Source: Streptomyces sp. R28 | GTDB lineage: Bacteria; Actinomycetota; Actinomycetes; Streptomycetales; Streptomycetaceae | DNA: 64,000 nt | Direction of reading: 5' to 3' | Assembly (NCBI RefSeq): GCF_041052385.1 | Contig: NZ_CP163439.1 | Span: forward strand, 8,421,001-8,485,000 | In this document: positions 1-8,631 of the stretch, piece by piece | Layout of the letters: each line of letters starts with the position of its first letter | Numbering within the stretch: the stretch's first letter is position 1 | Program-made: the position numbers and the translations under genes | Notes under the pieces: generated by a model | The model's input: the letters and a program-made list of their open reading frames with translations, nothing else | Told to the model about the DNA's origin: nothing | The model's database searches: none

Positions 1-341
1 ACGCGGTGAGCGTGGAGGACGTACGGCGGCTGGCCGGGCGCGTCCACGGCGTCAACGTCAAGCTCGCCAAGTGCGGGGGAGTCCGGGCGGCCCTGCGGAT
101 CGCGGAGTTGATCGAGGGCAGCGGGACGGAGCTGATGCTCGGCTGCCTCACCGCCAGCAGCCTCGGCATCGCGCCCGCCGTCCACCTGGCCGACCGCGCC
201 CGCTGGGTCGACCTGGACGGGCATCTGCTGCTCGCCCACGACCCGTGGACGGGGATCGGCGGCGCGGACGGCACCGTACGTACAAGTGACCTTCCCGGAC
301 TGGGAGTCGAGGAGGTGACGGCGTATGAAGACGTGGCGTGA
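1..341 (+). CDS. Dipeptide epimerase-like enolase-superfamily protein, C-terminal part
   Basis: The 5' part lies outside the window; the reading frame is open from the first bases. The visible ~112 residues match the end of muconate-lactonizing/dipeptide-epimerase barrels: VNVKLAKCGG carries the second catalytic lysine, and MLGCLTASSLGIAPAVHLAD is the usual last-strand segment. Family members epimerise Ala-Glu or other dipeptides, or racemise amino-acid derivatives. The Glu usual in the GCMxES motif reads as Ala here (LTAS), so the substrate may differ. The end overlaps the MFS gene start by 17 bases, which suggests one operon with the transporter genes downstream. Family is likely; substrate unknown. 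Confidence 0.75.
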   Translation, partial: AVSVEDVRRLAGRVHGVNVKLAKCGGVRAALRIAELIEGSGTELMLGCLTASSLGIAPAVHLADRARWVDLDGHLLLAHDPWTGIGGADGTVRTSDLPGLGVEEVTAYEDVA

Positions 342-1737
342 GATGCGCGGCTTCCCGGTCGCCGTCCAGCTCCTGCTCGTCAACCAGCTCGGCGTCAACA
401 CCGGCTTCTACCTGCTCATCCCGTACCTCGCCACCCATCTCGGCGAGAACCTGGGCATGTCGGCGGGGGTCGTCGGGATCGTCCTCGGCGTGCGCAACCT
501 CAGCCAGCAGGGCCTGTTCATCATCGGCGGCTCGGCATCGGACCGGCTCGGGGCGCGCGGCGTCATCATCGCCGGGTGCGCCCTGCGGACCGTCGGCTTC
601 GGGCTGTTCGCGCTCGGCGACGGACTGCCGGTGCTGCTCGCCGCGTCCGTGCTCAGCGGGCTCGCGGGGGCGCTGTTCAACCCGGCCGTGCGGGCGTATC
701 TCGCGCAGGAGGCGGGGGAGCGGAAGGCAGAGGTGTTCGCGCTGTTCAACGTCTTCGCGACCACCGGTGCGCTCATCGGGCCGCTGCTGGGCAGCGCGCT
801 GCTGCTCGTCGACTTCCGTACCTCCGCGCTGACCGCCGCCGGGATCTTCGCGGTGCTCACCGTGGCGCAGGCCCTCGTCCTGCCCGCGCGGAAGGTCGAG
901 CCGAGCGGCACCGGTGTCCTCGGGGACTGGCGCGAGGTGCTCGGCAACCGGGCCTTCCTGGCGTTCGCGCTCGCCATGGTCGGCATGTTCACCCTGGAGA
1001 ACCAGCTCTACCTGCTGCTGCCCGACGGGGCCCGCGAGGCCACCGGCTGGGAGGGCGCGGCGGGCATCGTCTTCCTCGTCGGCACGGTGGCCAACCTGGC
1101 ACTTCAGCTGAGGATCACCAGGCGCCTCAAGTCCCGTGGGAACAGGGCGCGTTGGATTGCTCTCGGCCTCGCGGTGATGGGTCTGGCCTTCCTGCCGCCG
1201 GCCCTGGTGGCGGGCGGGTCCCCCGGCCGGCTCGACGCCGGGCCCGTGCTGCTCGGCGCGCTGCTGCTCTACCTCGGCGTCATGGTCGCCTCGCCGTTCG
1301 TGATGGAGCTGATCCCGCGCTTCGGGCGGCCCGAGCTGACCGGCACCTACTTCGGGATCTTCTACGTCGTCTCCGGGATCGCCGCGGCCGTGGGCAACAC
1401 CGTCGTCGGCTGGGCCATGGACGCGGGGAAGAGCGGGGGCCATGCGTGGCTTCCGTGGGTGTGCTGCGCCGTGTTCGGGCTGGCGTCGGCGGCAGGTGTG
1501 GCCTGGCTGCACCGGCGCGGGGCACTGCCCGGGGATCCGGTCCCGGCGGCTCCCGCGCAGGCCGCAGAGATGGACGCGGGGAAGAGCGGGGGCCATGCGT
1601 GGCTTCCGTGGGTGTGCTGCGCCGTGTTCGGGCTGGCGTCGGCGGCAGGTGTGGCCTGGCTGCACCGGCGCGGGGCACTGCCCGGGGATCCGGTCCCGGC
1701 GGCTCCCGCGCAGGCCGCAGAGAGGAGCACGGCGTGA
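325..1737 (+). CDS. MFS transporter (DHA1-like efflux) with duplicated C-terminal segment
   Basis: A 470-residue polytopic inner-membrane protein typical of 12-helix drug/metabolite exporters. The loop-2 signature region reads GGSASDRLGARGVI (about residues 72-85), like the MFS G-x-x-x-D-R-x-G-R motif. It overlaps the epimerase upstream, and its stop overlaps the GTG of the methyltransferase downstream (GTGA), so it is translationally coupled. The last 51 residues before the tail, beginning MDAGKSGGHAWLPW and containing the final helix, are present twice in direct succession, identical at DNA level. The protein therefore seems to have 13 hydrophobic segments, unusual for MFS. By context it exports a small molecule made or modified by the neighbouring enzymes (inference). 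Confidence 0.85.
   Translation: MKTWREMRGFPVAVQLLLVNQLGVNTGFYLLIPYLATHLGENLGMSAGVVGIVLGVRNLSQQGLFIIGGSASDRLGARGVIIAGCALRTVGFGLFALGDGLPVLLAASVLSGLAGALFNPAVRAYLAQEAGERKAEVFALFNVFATTGALIGPLLGSALLLVDFRTSALTAAGIFAVLTVAQALVLPARKVEPSGTGVLGDWREVLGNRAFLAFALAMVGMFTLENQLYLLLPDGAREATGWEGAAGIVFLVGTVANLALQLRITRRLKSRGNRARWIALGLAVMGLAFLPPALVAGGSPGRLDAGPVLLGALLLYLGVMVASPFVMELIPRFGRPELTGTYFGIFYVVSGIAAAVGNTVVGWAMDAGKSGGHAWLPWVCCAVFGLASAAGVAWLHRRGALPGDPVPAAPAQAAEMDAGKSGGHAWLPWVCCAVFGLASAAGVAWLHRRGALPGDPVPAAPAQAAERSTA
1417..1722 (+). repeat. Perfect 153-bp tandem duplication (2 copies)
   Basis: Bases 1417-1569 and 1570-1722 are identical copies of a 153-bp unit beginning ATGGACGCGGGG and ending CAGGCCGCAGAG. The unit is 51 codons, so the MFS frame is kept. 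No mismatch was seen between copies, which means a very recent duplication or an assembly artefact. Confidence 0.97.
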
Positions 1738-2828
1738 GCGCGGTGCGCGCGGGAGGCGGGGCGGAGCGGGGCGAGGGCCGTGGCCGGGTGAGCGGTGGTC
1801 GATGTGCTCCGGCGGACGACTCGGGTGCCCGGGAGCCGGGTGCGGCGGAGCGTGGGGTGTCGGCTGCCTCGGACGGCTTGCGGCCGGGTGAGGCGGTGCG
1901 TGGCGGGGGCGATGAGTCGGCGGGCGGTGGCCAGGGTGTTGGCGGCGTCGGCTCGGGCGCGCGGGAGCCGGGCGCGGACGAGCGCGTGGTGTCCGCCGCG
2001 GCGGAAGGCAGCCTCGACACCGGTGCCCCGGCCGGCAGTCGCAACCTCCTCACCGACAACCCCGCCCTGTACGAGGCCCGCTTCCCCGACCCCGACCGGC
2101 TCGCCGGACGCTGGGCCGAGGACTGCCTGCGCCGCCACGGCGCCGGGCCGCGGGTCCTCGACATGGGCTGCGGCACCGGTCGCGACGCCGGGCACCTGCA
2201 TTCCGTCGGCCGTACGGTGACCGGCGCCGACCTCTCCGAGGCGATGCTGGCGCACGCCCGCGTCCACCACCCGGGGCCGGCGTACGTCCGGGCCGACCTG
2301 CACGGCTTCGACCTGGGCAGGGGTGCCTTCGACGCGGTCGTCTGCCTGGACAGCTCGCTGCTGTACTGCCACACCAACGATCAGCTCGACGGCTTCCTCG
2401 CCTCCTGCCGCCGCGCCCTCGCACCGGGCGGGCTGCTGGTCGCGGAGATGCGCAACGGGGCGTACTTCCTGGGCCGTACGGACCTCCTCGACACCCCGTC
2501 CGTCAACGCCTTCAGCCGGCAGGGCACTGCCTACCGGTCCACCACCACCCTGAGCGTCGACCGAACCGCCCAACTCCTGCGCCGTACCCGGGTATGGACG
2601 GCCGCCGACGGTGCCGACGGGGCACCGCCCGTCGAACAGCGCTCCGCCTGGCGGCTGCTGTTCCCGCAGGAGCTGCGGCACTTCCTCGCCGCGCACGGCT
2701 TCGAGGTGCTCGAACTGCACGACGGTCCCGGACCACGGACCGAACCGCCCTGGCGGCAGGGCGAGTTGCCCGGCGTCACGACCGACGCGGACCGACTGCA
2801 CGTCGTCGCGCGGCTGCACACCAACTGA
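1734..2828 (+). CDS. Class I SAM-dependent methyltransferase
   Basis: The core (from about residue 100) carries methyltransferase motif I VLDMGCGTGRD, the acidic VTGADLS of motif II, DAVVCLDS and a motif near LAPGGLLVAEMRNG, as in small-molecule Rossmann methyltransferases. The GTG at 1734 overlaps the MFS stop. The first ~85 residues encoded from there are Gly/Arg/Ala-rich with an internal imperfect repeat (GAREPGAAER / GAREPGADER) and no recognisable domain, so the true start may be a GTG at 1986 or 1989. Lying between an exporter and a peptide/nickel-class importer, it probably methylates the transported compound or its precursor (inference). Confidence 0.8.
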   Translation: MSAVRAGGGAERGEGRGRVSGGRCAPADDSGAREPGAAERGVSAASDGLRPGEAVRGGGDESAGGGQGVGGVGSGAREPGADERVVSAAAEGSLDTGAPAGSRNLLTDNPALYEARFPDPDRLAGRWAEDCLRRHGAGPRVLDMGCGTGRDAGHLHSVGRTVTGADLSEAMLAHARVHHPGPAYVRADLHGFDLGRGAFDAVVCLDSSLLYCHTNDQLDGFLASCRRALAPGGLLVAEMRNGAYFLGRTDLLDTPSVNAFSRQGTAYRSTTTLSVDRTAQLLRRTRVWTAADGADGAPPVEQRSAWRLLFPQELRHFLAAHGFEVLELHDGPGPRTEPPWRQGELPGVTTDADRLHVVARLHTN

Positions 2829-2839
2829 CCCGAAGCACT

Positions 2840-2859
2840 AGTAAGTACCAGTAAGGACC
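2840..2859 (+). repeat. 10-bp direct repeat ahead of the binding-protein gene
   Basis: AGTAAGTACC and AGTAAGGACC lie back to back in the 35-bp gap before the ABC binding-protein ATG. The second copy supplies the AAGGA ribosome-binding site. Possibly a tandem Shine-Dalgarno-like duplication; no regulator can be assigned. Confidence 0.5.
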
Positions 2860-2863
2860 AGTC

Positions 2864-4429
2864 ATGTACGACGAACGTTTCCCCGGCCTGCGCCGCCGCG
2901 GCTTCCTCGCCGCCACCTCGGGCGCCGCCGCCCTCGCCCTCGTCGGCTGCGGCGGCGGCACGGACGACAAGGCGGCCGGCGGCTCCGGCACCCCGAAGCG
3001 CGGCGGACGGCTGCGCGCCGCGTTCGCCGGCGGCGGTGCGAGCGAGACCCTCGACCCGCACCTGGCCAACCTCTTCGCCGACGTCGCCCGCGCCAAGGCG
3101 CTCTTCGACAAGCTCGCCGACTACGGCGCCGACCTCTCCGCCCAGCCCCGCCTCGCCGAGAAGTGGGAGTCCAACAAGACCTTGGACCGCTGGCGGGTGA
3201 CGCTGCGTCAGGCCACTTTCCACGACGGGAAGCCGGTCACCGCCAAGGACGTCCTCTACAGCTACCGCCGTATCGCCGACCCCAAGCAGGCGTTCCGCGC
3301 CAAGGCATCCCTGGAGCCCATCGACCTGGACGCCAGCCGTGCCACCGGCGAGCACGGCATCGAGTTCGTGCTGAAGCGGCCGACCGCCGAATTCCCCAAC
3401 ATTCTGGCCGCGTTCGGCGCCTACATCGTCCCGGAGAACGCCACCGAGTTCGACAGGAAACCCGTTGGCTCCGGACCCTTCCGGTTCGTCTCCTTCGCCC
3501 CCGGCCGCTCCGCCGTCTTCCGCCGCAACGACGACTACTGGGAGGGCGCCCCGCTCCTCGACGAGGTCGAGTTCGTCGTCGCCAACGAGGAGTCCGCCCG
3601 CGTGGGCGCCCTCCTCGGCGGCCAGGTCGAGTACGCCCACGAGCTCAACCCGACCACTGCCCGCGCCCACGAGGGCCGGGGCCAGATCGAGATCGTGCGG
3701 CTGCGGGGCAGCGCCATGCAGGCCTTCTGCATGAAGACCGACCGGGCGCCGTTCGACGACAAGCGGGTCCGCGAGGCCTTCTTCCTGATCGCCGACCGCC
3801 AGGAACTCGTCGACGGCGCGCTGTCCGGCGCGGGCGAGGTCGGCAACGACCTGTTCGGCAAGGGGTACGAGTACTACGCCGCCGACCTGCCGCAGCGCGA
3901 GCAGGACCTCGACCGCGCACGCGCCCTGCTGAAGAAGGCCGGCGCCGAGAAGCTGAAGGTCACCCTGGACACCTCGGCCGTCGCGGCCGGGTTCACCGAG
4001 GCCGCCGGCATCTTCCGCGACCAGGCCGCCAAGGCGGGCGTCACGATCGACGTGAAGATGGGCAGCAAGGACTCCTACTGGAGCGACATCCTCGACAACG
4101 GCACCCTGTGCTGCTACCGCTCCGGCGCCATGCCCATCGAGGCCCACCTCTCGCAGCGGCTGCTCACGGACTCCACCACCAACGCCACCAAGTGGCGGCA
4201 CAAGGACTTCGACGCCCTCTACCAGCAGGCCCAGTCCACCCGTGACAAGACCGGGCGGGCCGCCGTCTACGAGCGGATGCAGCGCCGTCTGTACGCCGAG
4301 GGCGGCTTCCTCATCTGGGGGTTCGCCGACTGGATCATCGGAACGGCGCGGACGGTGAAGGGAGTGGAGACGAAGGCCCCCGCCAACACCCTGGACTGGG
4401 CCCGCTTCGACAAGGTGTGGCTCGCGTGA
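2864..4429 (+). CDS. Peptide/nickel-class ABC transporter substrate-binding lipoprotein
   Basis: 521 residues of the SBP_bac_5 family (DppA/OppA/NikA/CntA type). The N terminus has RRRGFLAATSG, a twin-arginine-like signal, then the lipobox LVGC, so it is a Tat-exported or lipid-anchored receptor on the outer membrane face. Family hallmarks include RLAEKWE near residue 105, the ATFHDGKPVTAKDVLYSYRR block, PVGSGPFRF and RRNDDYW. RBS AAGGA is 6 bases before the ATG. It is followed without gap by two permeases and a double ATPase, giving a complete importer. Ligands of the family are peptides, nickel or metal-opine complexes; the sequence alone does not decide which. Confidence 0.9.
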   Translation: MYDERFPGLRRRGFLAATSGAAALALVGCGGGTDDKAAGGSGTPKRGGRLRAAFAGGGASETLDPHLANLFADVARAKALFDKLADYGADLSAQPRLAEKWESNKTLDRWRVTLRQATFHDGKPVTAKDVLYSYRRIADPKQAFRAKASLEPIDLDASRATGEHGIEFVLKRPTAEFPNILAAFGAYIVPENATEFDRKPVGSGPFRFVSFAPGRSAVFRRNDDYWEGAPLLDEVEFVVANEESARVGALLGGQVEYAHELNPTTARAHEGRGQIEIVRLRGSAMQAFCMKTDRAPFDDKRVREAFFLIADRQELVDGALSGAGEVGNDLFGKGYEYYAADLPQREQDLDRARALLKKAGAEKLKVTLDTSAVAAGFTEAAGIFRDQAAKAGVTIDVKMGSKDSYWSDILDNGTLCCYRSGAMPIEAHLSQRLLTDSTTNATKWRHKDFDALYQQAQSTRDKTGRAAVYERMQRRLYAEGGFLIWGFADWIIGTARTVKGVETKAPANTLDWARFDKVWLA

Positions 4430-5385
4430 GGATGAGCCCTCTGCGCTCCTTCGCCGCCCGGCGGCTGCTTCTCGGCGCCCTGCAGACCGTGGCCGTCGTG
4501 CTGCTGGTCTTCGCGCTGACCGAGGCGCTGCCGGGCGACGCGGCGGTGGCCCTCGCGGGCGACCAGCCGGATCCGGCGCGCATCGCCGCGATCCGCGAGG
4601 CGATGGACCTGGACCGGCCGGCGTACGAGCGGCTGGCCGACTGGGCCACCGGCCTGCTGCACGGCGACTTCGGCACGTCCTTGGCATCCGGCCGCCCCGT
4701 CACCCAGTACATCGCCGACGGATTCGGACCGACCCTGCTCCTGGCCGCGCTCACCCTCGCCCTCCTCGTCCCCCTCGGCTTCGGTCTCGGCGTGCTCGCC
4801 GCCCGCCACGAGGGACGGCTGATCGACCGGCTGGTCAGCTCGGTGACGCTGGCCGTGTACGCGGTCCCCGAGTTCGCCCTCGGGGTGCTGCTGGTGACGG
4901 TCCTCGCCCTGAAGCTGGCCTGGCTGCCGCCGACGGCGGTCGGCTACGGCACCGACCTGCTCGGCCATCCGGCGGCGCTGGTCCTGCCGGTGCTGGTGCT
5001 GCTGTCCCGCCCGGTGTGCTCCCTGTCCCGCCTGGTGCGGGCCGGCATGGTCGACGCCCTCGCCTCCCCCTACGCCGCCCACGCCCGCCGTTACGGCGTC
5101 CCCGGCGCCCGCGTCCGCTACACCCACGCCCTGCCGAACGCCCTCGCCCCGGCCGCGCAGCAACTCGCCCGCACCGTCGACTGGTTGCTGTGCGGCGTGA
5201 TCGTGGTGGAGGCCCTCTTCGTGATCCCCGGCCTTGGCACGGTCCTCCTCAACGCCGTGGCCGAACGTGACGTACCGGTGGTGCAGGGGCTGGCCGTGGT
5301 GTTCGGGGTGCTGACGGTCCTGCTGAACCTCGGGGCCGATCTGGTGGCCCACCGGCTCACTCCCCGCGCGGGGGTGGCCGCATGA
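4426..5385 (+). CDS. ABC transporter permease, DppB/NikB type
   Basis: About 319 residues, inner membrane. It begins with a short N-terminal cytoplasmic stretch and a first helix, then TEALPGDAAVAL as in DppB proteins; the permease coupling loop is around YAAHARRYGVPGARVRYTHALPNAL (EAA-like), followed by the typical ALFVIPGLGTVL. The GTG at 4426 overlaps the binding-protein stop (GTGA); the ATG at 4432 is an alternative. It forms the channel with the next gene product. Confidence 0.9.
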   Translation: MRMSPLRSFAARRLLLGALQTVAVVLLVFALTEALPGDAAVALAGDQPDPARIAAIREAMDLDRPAYERLADWATGLLHGDFGTSLASGRPVTQYIADGFGPTLLLAALTLALLVPLGFGLGVLAARHEGRLIDRLVSSVTLAVYAVPEFALGVLLVTVLALKLAWLPPTAVGYGTDLLGHPAALVLPVLVLLSRPVCSLSRLVRAGMVDALASPYAAHARRYGVPGARVRYTHALPNALAPAAQQLARTVDWLLCGVIVVEALFVIPGLGTVLLNAVAERDVPVVQGLAVVFGVLTVLLNLGADLVAHRLTPRAGVAA

Positions 5386-6230
5386 CGACGCATCGCCGCT
5401 TCGCGCTGGGCTCCGCCGTCATCGCCGTTCCCCTCGTACTCGCCCTCCTCGGACCGCTGTTCACCGGTGACCCGGGCCCCCGCGGCACGTCCTTCACCCT
5501 CGGCGGCGACCACTGGCTCGGCACCGACTTCGTGGGCCGCGACGTCTGGCGACAGGTCCTGCTGGGCGGCCGTACGGTCGTACTCACCGCCCTCGCCGCC
5601 ACCGCGCTCGCCTACCTCGTCGCCGTCCCGGTCGCGCTCGGCAGCGCGCTCACCCGCCTGCGGTGGCTGGAGGAGCTGCTGATGCGGCCGCTGGACGTGC
5701 TGCTGGCCGTACCGTCGCTGCTGCTGATCCTGCTGGTGGCCTCCGTGCTCTCGCCGGGAGCTGCCGGGCTGGCGCTGCTCGTGGCCCTGGTGAACGTGCC
5801 GGACGCGGCCCGGATCGTGCGGGCGGCGGCGGGGGAGGCCGCGGCGCGCCCCGCCGTCGAGGCGCTGCGTATGCAGGGGGAGACCTGGTGGCGGATCGCC
5901 GTCGGCTACGTCGGCCGGTCGGCGCTGCGCACCCTCGCCGCCGACGCGGGCATCCGGCTGACCGGCGTGCTGTACCTCGTGTCGACGGCCGCGTTCCTCG
6001 GTGTCGGTGTCGCGCCGGACGCCGCCGACTGGGCGGTCATGGTCGACCGCAACCGCACAGGCCTGCTCGTGCAGCCCTGGGCCGTGGTGGTGCCCGCGCT
6101 GCTGATCGTGGCGCTGACTATGGGCACCAACCTGCTCTTCGACGCCGCCCTGGAGAAGAAGGCCGTTCCGCAGGAGGAGACCTCTTTCACGAAGAAGGCC
6201 TCCCTCGGGAAGAAGGGACGACGCCGGTGA
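5382..6230 (+). CDS. ABC transporter permease, DppC/NikC type
   Basis: 282 residues, second integral-membrane subunit of the same importer. It shows the DppC-style periplasmic segment GDHWLGTDFVGRDVW after the first helix, and an EAA-like loop around EALRMQGETWWRIAVGYVGRSALRTL. The ATG overlaps the stop of the preceding permease (ATGA), and its own stop overlaps the GTG of the ATPase. The last ~25 residues are Lys-rich and polar (EKKAVPQEETSFTKKASLGKK), an unusual basic tail. Confidence 0.9.
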   Translation: MTTHRRFALGSAVIAVPLVLALLGPLFTGDPGPRGTSFTLGGDHWLGTDFVGRDVWRQVLLGGRTVVLTALAATALAYLVAVPVALGSALTRLRWLEELLMRPLDVLLAVPSLLLILLVASVLSPGAAGLALLVALVNVPDAARIVRAAAGEAAARPAVEALRMQGETWWRIAVGYVGRSALRTLAADAGIRLTGVLYLVSTAAFLGVGVAPDAADWAVMVDRNRTGLLVQPWAVVVPALLIVALTMGTNLLFDAALEKKAVPQEETSFTKKASLGKKGRRR

Positions 6231-7792
6231 GCCGAGCAGAGGAACCAGTGGTGGCCGAGATCCGCGACCTCCGCGTCGAGATCGACGGCCGCGCGATCGT
6301 CGACGGCGTGCACCTGCGCGTGCGGCCCGGGAAGGTGACCGCCCTGGTCGGCGCCTCCGGCAGCGGCAAGACCACGACGGGCCTCGCACTGCTGGGGGAG
6401 TACCCGCCCGGCGCCCGCGTCACGGGCGAGATACGGAGCACCGGGGACGGCCCGGTGGGTTACGTCCCCCAGCACCCCGCCGCCGTCCTCAACCCGGCCC
6501 GCCGGGTCGGCGCGCTGCTGCACGACATCGCCCGCCCCCAGGTCCGCCACCTGCCCCGCGCCGAACGCCGCGCGGCAGCCCGCGAACTGGTCCTGCGCGC
6601 CCTGTCCGACGCCCAACTCCCGGGCGGCGCACCCCTGTTGCGTCGCCACCCCCACCAGCTCTCCGGCGGCCAGCAGCAACGCGTCGTCCTCGCCCAGGCC
6701 CTGCTGCTCGGCGCCCGCGTCATCGTCGCCGACGAACCCACCACCGGCCAGGACGCGTTGACCAAGAGCCGTATCGTCGAGCAGCTGGCGGCGGTGGCGG
6801 CACGCGGCATCGCGGTCGTCCTGCTCAGCCACGACCTGGACGTCGTACGCGCCCTCGCCGACGAGGTCCTCGTCATGCGCGCGGGCAGGGTCGTCGAGTC
6901 GGGTCCGGTGCAGCGGCTGTGGACGGCGCCCCGGCACGAGTGGACGCGTCGCCTGCTCGACGAACAGCGTGCGGCGCCGCAGGGTACGAAGAGCACCGAC
7001 GCCGCCCGTCAACCCGTCCTGGAGGTACGGGACTTGACCGCCGTGCACGATCACCGGACCATCGTCCTGCACGCCCCGCACCTCGCTCTGCACCCCGGCG
7101 AGTGCCTGGCCGTGGTCGGCCGCTCCGGCAGCGGCAAGACCACGCTCGCCCGCTGTCTCGCCGGACTCCACCGCGATCACGACGGCGAGATCCTGCTCGA
7201 CGGCACTCCGCTGCCGCGCAGCCTGCGCCACCGTGACCGCGCCCAACTGGCCGCCGTGCAGTACGTCTTCCAGGACGCCCGCGCTGCCTTCGACGAGCAC
7301 CGGCCCGTGCTGCACCAGGTGGCCCGTACCGCGGTACGCCTGCGCGGCGCCGGTGAACGGGCGGCCACGGACGAGGCGTCGGCCACCCTGACCCGCCTCG
7401 GCCTGGCGGCGGACCTGACCCGCCGCCGCCCCGACGAACTCTCCGGCGGCGAACTCCAGCGCGCCGCCCTCGCCCGTGCCCTGCTCGCCCGTCCCCGGGT
7501 GCTGATCTGCGACGAGGTCACCTCCGGTCTGGACACGGTCACCCGGCGCGGCATCCTCGACGTCCTCGCGGGCCTGGTCGGCGAGGGCGACGAGCTGTCC
7601 CTCGTGCTCATCACCCACGACCTGGACACGGCACGCCTGGCGCACCGCATCGCCGTACTGGACGCGGGCGAGTTGGTCGAACAGGGGGCGGCGCAACGGG
7701 TCCTGACGAAGCCCCGGCATCCGTTCACGATCTCTCTCATGGAGACGACGGAGCGTCTGGAGGCGGGGGCCGGGGCGGGGATCCGCAGATGA
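6227..7792 (+). CDS. Fused double ATP-binding protein, DppD-DppF type
   Basis: 521 residues with two complete ABC cassettes in one chain, replacing separate D and F subunits. Cassette 1: Walker A GASGSGKTTTG (about residues 39-49), signature LSGGQQQR, Walker B VIVADEPTT. Cassette 2: Walker A GRSGSGKTTLA, signature LSGGELQR, Walker B VLICDEVTS. In cassette 2 the residue after the Walker B Asp-Glu is Val, not Pro. The start is a GTG overlapping the permease stop. It energises the importer encoded at 2864-6230. A 64-bp hairpin follows the stop codon directly. Confidence 0.9.
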   Translation: MSRAEEPVVAEIRDLRVEIDGRAIVDGVHLRVRPGKVTALVGASGSGKTTTGLALLGEYPPGARVTGEIRSTGDGPVGYVPQHPAAVLNPARRVGALLHDIARPQVRHLPRAERRAAARELVLRALSDAQLPGGAPLLRRHPHQLSGGQQQRVVLAQALLLGARVIVADEPTTGQDALTKSRIVEQLAAVAARGIAVVLLSHDLDVVRALADEVLVMRAGRVVESGPVQRLWTAPRHEWTRRLLDEQRAAPQGTKSTDAARQPVLEVRDLTAVHDHRTIVLHAPHLALHPGECLAVVGRSGSGKTTLARCLAGLHRDHDGEILLDGTPLPRSLRHRDRAQLAAVQYVFQDARAAFDEHRPVLHQVARTAVRLRGAGERAATDEASATLTRLGLAADLTRRRPDELSGGELQRAALARALLARPRVLICDEVTSGLDTVTRRGILDVLAGLVGEGDELSLVLITHDLDTARLAHRIAVLDAGELVEQGAAQRVLTKPRHPFTISLMETTERLEAGAGAGIRR

Positions 7793-7856
7793 GCCGACCT
7801 CCGGGCGCCTTCGCGGAGGAGACGGGAAGGCCTCCGCGAGTGGCCCGGAGGTCGGC
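7793..7856. terminator. Bidirectional hairpin between convergent genes
   Basis: GCCGACCTCCGGGC (7793-7806) is perfectly complementary to GCCCGGAGGTCGGC (7843-7856). An inner stem TCGCGGAGG (7811-7819) pairs with CCTCCGCGA (7831-7839). It lies between the ABC ATPase stop and the end of the minus-strand DUF2470 gene, so it can serve both. No U tract, as is common in Streptomyces. Confidence 0.85.
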
Positions 7857-7878
7857 GGCTTCGGGTCGCGCGCCTCAC

Positions 7879-8612
7879 CTACGACCTGGTCGGCAGGCGT
7901 CGGCGGCGCGGCCGGGCGGTGGCCCCGGCGAGCAAAGCGTGGATCCCCCGCACCGCGTCTCCCGGGTGGGTGGCCGGGGCAGCGAAGGGCAGGCGGAGGT
8001 CGCGGTGGGAGTCCGCCGTCTCCAGGCGCAGCACCAGGCCGTGCCGGTCGAGCCGCAGCGGCCGTACGCCGGATGCGCCGACCTGCTCCCGGGCCGGGAG
8101 CAGGCGGGCGAGCGGGGCCACGGTGTCGGTGTGGGCCGCGTCCAGCCGGGCCAGCATCTCCGCCTCGTGGGTGGCTGGGGGTCCCCCCGGCCGAAGGGTG
8201 GGGGAGGGTCGGGGGCGGCGAGCGTCAGTTCGTCGAGGCCGATGGTGGTCGTCCCGTCGTCCTCGGTGAGCACGGCCCGGGCCGGGTGGAACACCAGGGT
8301 CTTCGGGCCGAGGGCGCTGAGCCAGCCGCCCAGCGTCAGCCGGGCGCGCACCCGCTCGCGCACCGCGACGGGGGCGATGTCGGTGAACTCCACGAGCGCG
8401 GCCAGGTCGCCGTGCGGTGCCATGGCGAGCTCGGCGGCCAGATGGCCGTCCGGCTCGTCGTGCAGGAGCAGCCGCGCGGCGGCGTCGACGGTGTGCCGGC
8501 CGATCAGCTCCATGTGATGGCCGTGCGTGGTGACGGTCAGCGAGCCGGCCGCCGCCAGCACCGAGCGGGCATGCTCGGCGGGCGTCGGCTCAGGGCAGGG
8601 GGCAGCAGACAT
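7879..8612 (-). pseudogene. DUF2470 (HugZ-C-like) protein, frameshifted by a 32-bp repeat
   Basis: The first ~135 residues (from the ATG at 8612) match DUF2470 proteins, which resemble the C-terminal part of HugZ-type haem-handling proteins: HGHHMELIGRHTVD and an 'ALVEFTDIAPVAVRERVRAR' segment. The natural C terminus (ending 7879) lies in another frame: LARLDAAHTDTVAPLARLL and RPLRLDRHGLVLRLETAD. The break coincides with a 32-bp palindromic element at 8175-8206. Removing exactly 32 bp joins the two halves as DPTHEAEM in one frame. If translated as is, the protein would carry ~109 abnormal residues ending at 7875. An iron box lies 20 bp upstream and GGAAGG precedes the ATG, so the gene was probably iron-repressed. 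Confidence 0.8.
8175..8206 (+). repeat. 32-bp palindromic dispersed repeat, copy 1
   Basis: Starts CTGGGGGTCCCCCCGGCC and ends TGGGGGAG; the G-run/C-run arms can form hairpins. A second 32-bp copy at 30044-30075 differs at only two positions (20 and 24 of the unit). Here it interrupts the DUF2470 reading frame. Confidence 0.9.
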
Positions 8613-8631
8613 GGGGCCTTCCGATCCGGCG

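Noticed and set aside
148..1665. 505-codon minus-strand ORF opposite the MFS gene
   Set aside because: Arg/Gly/Pro-rich composition without domain; antisense shadow of high-G+C coding DNA.
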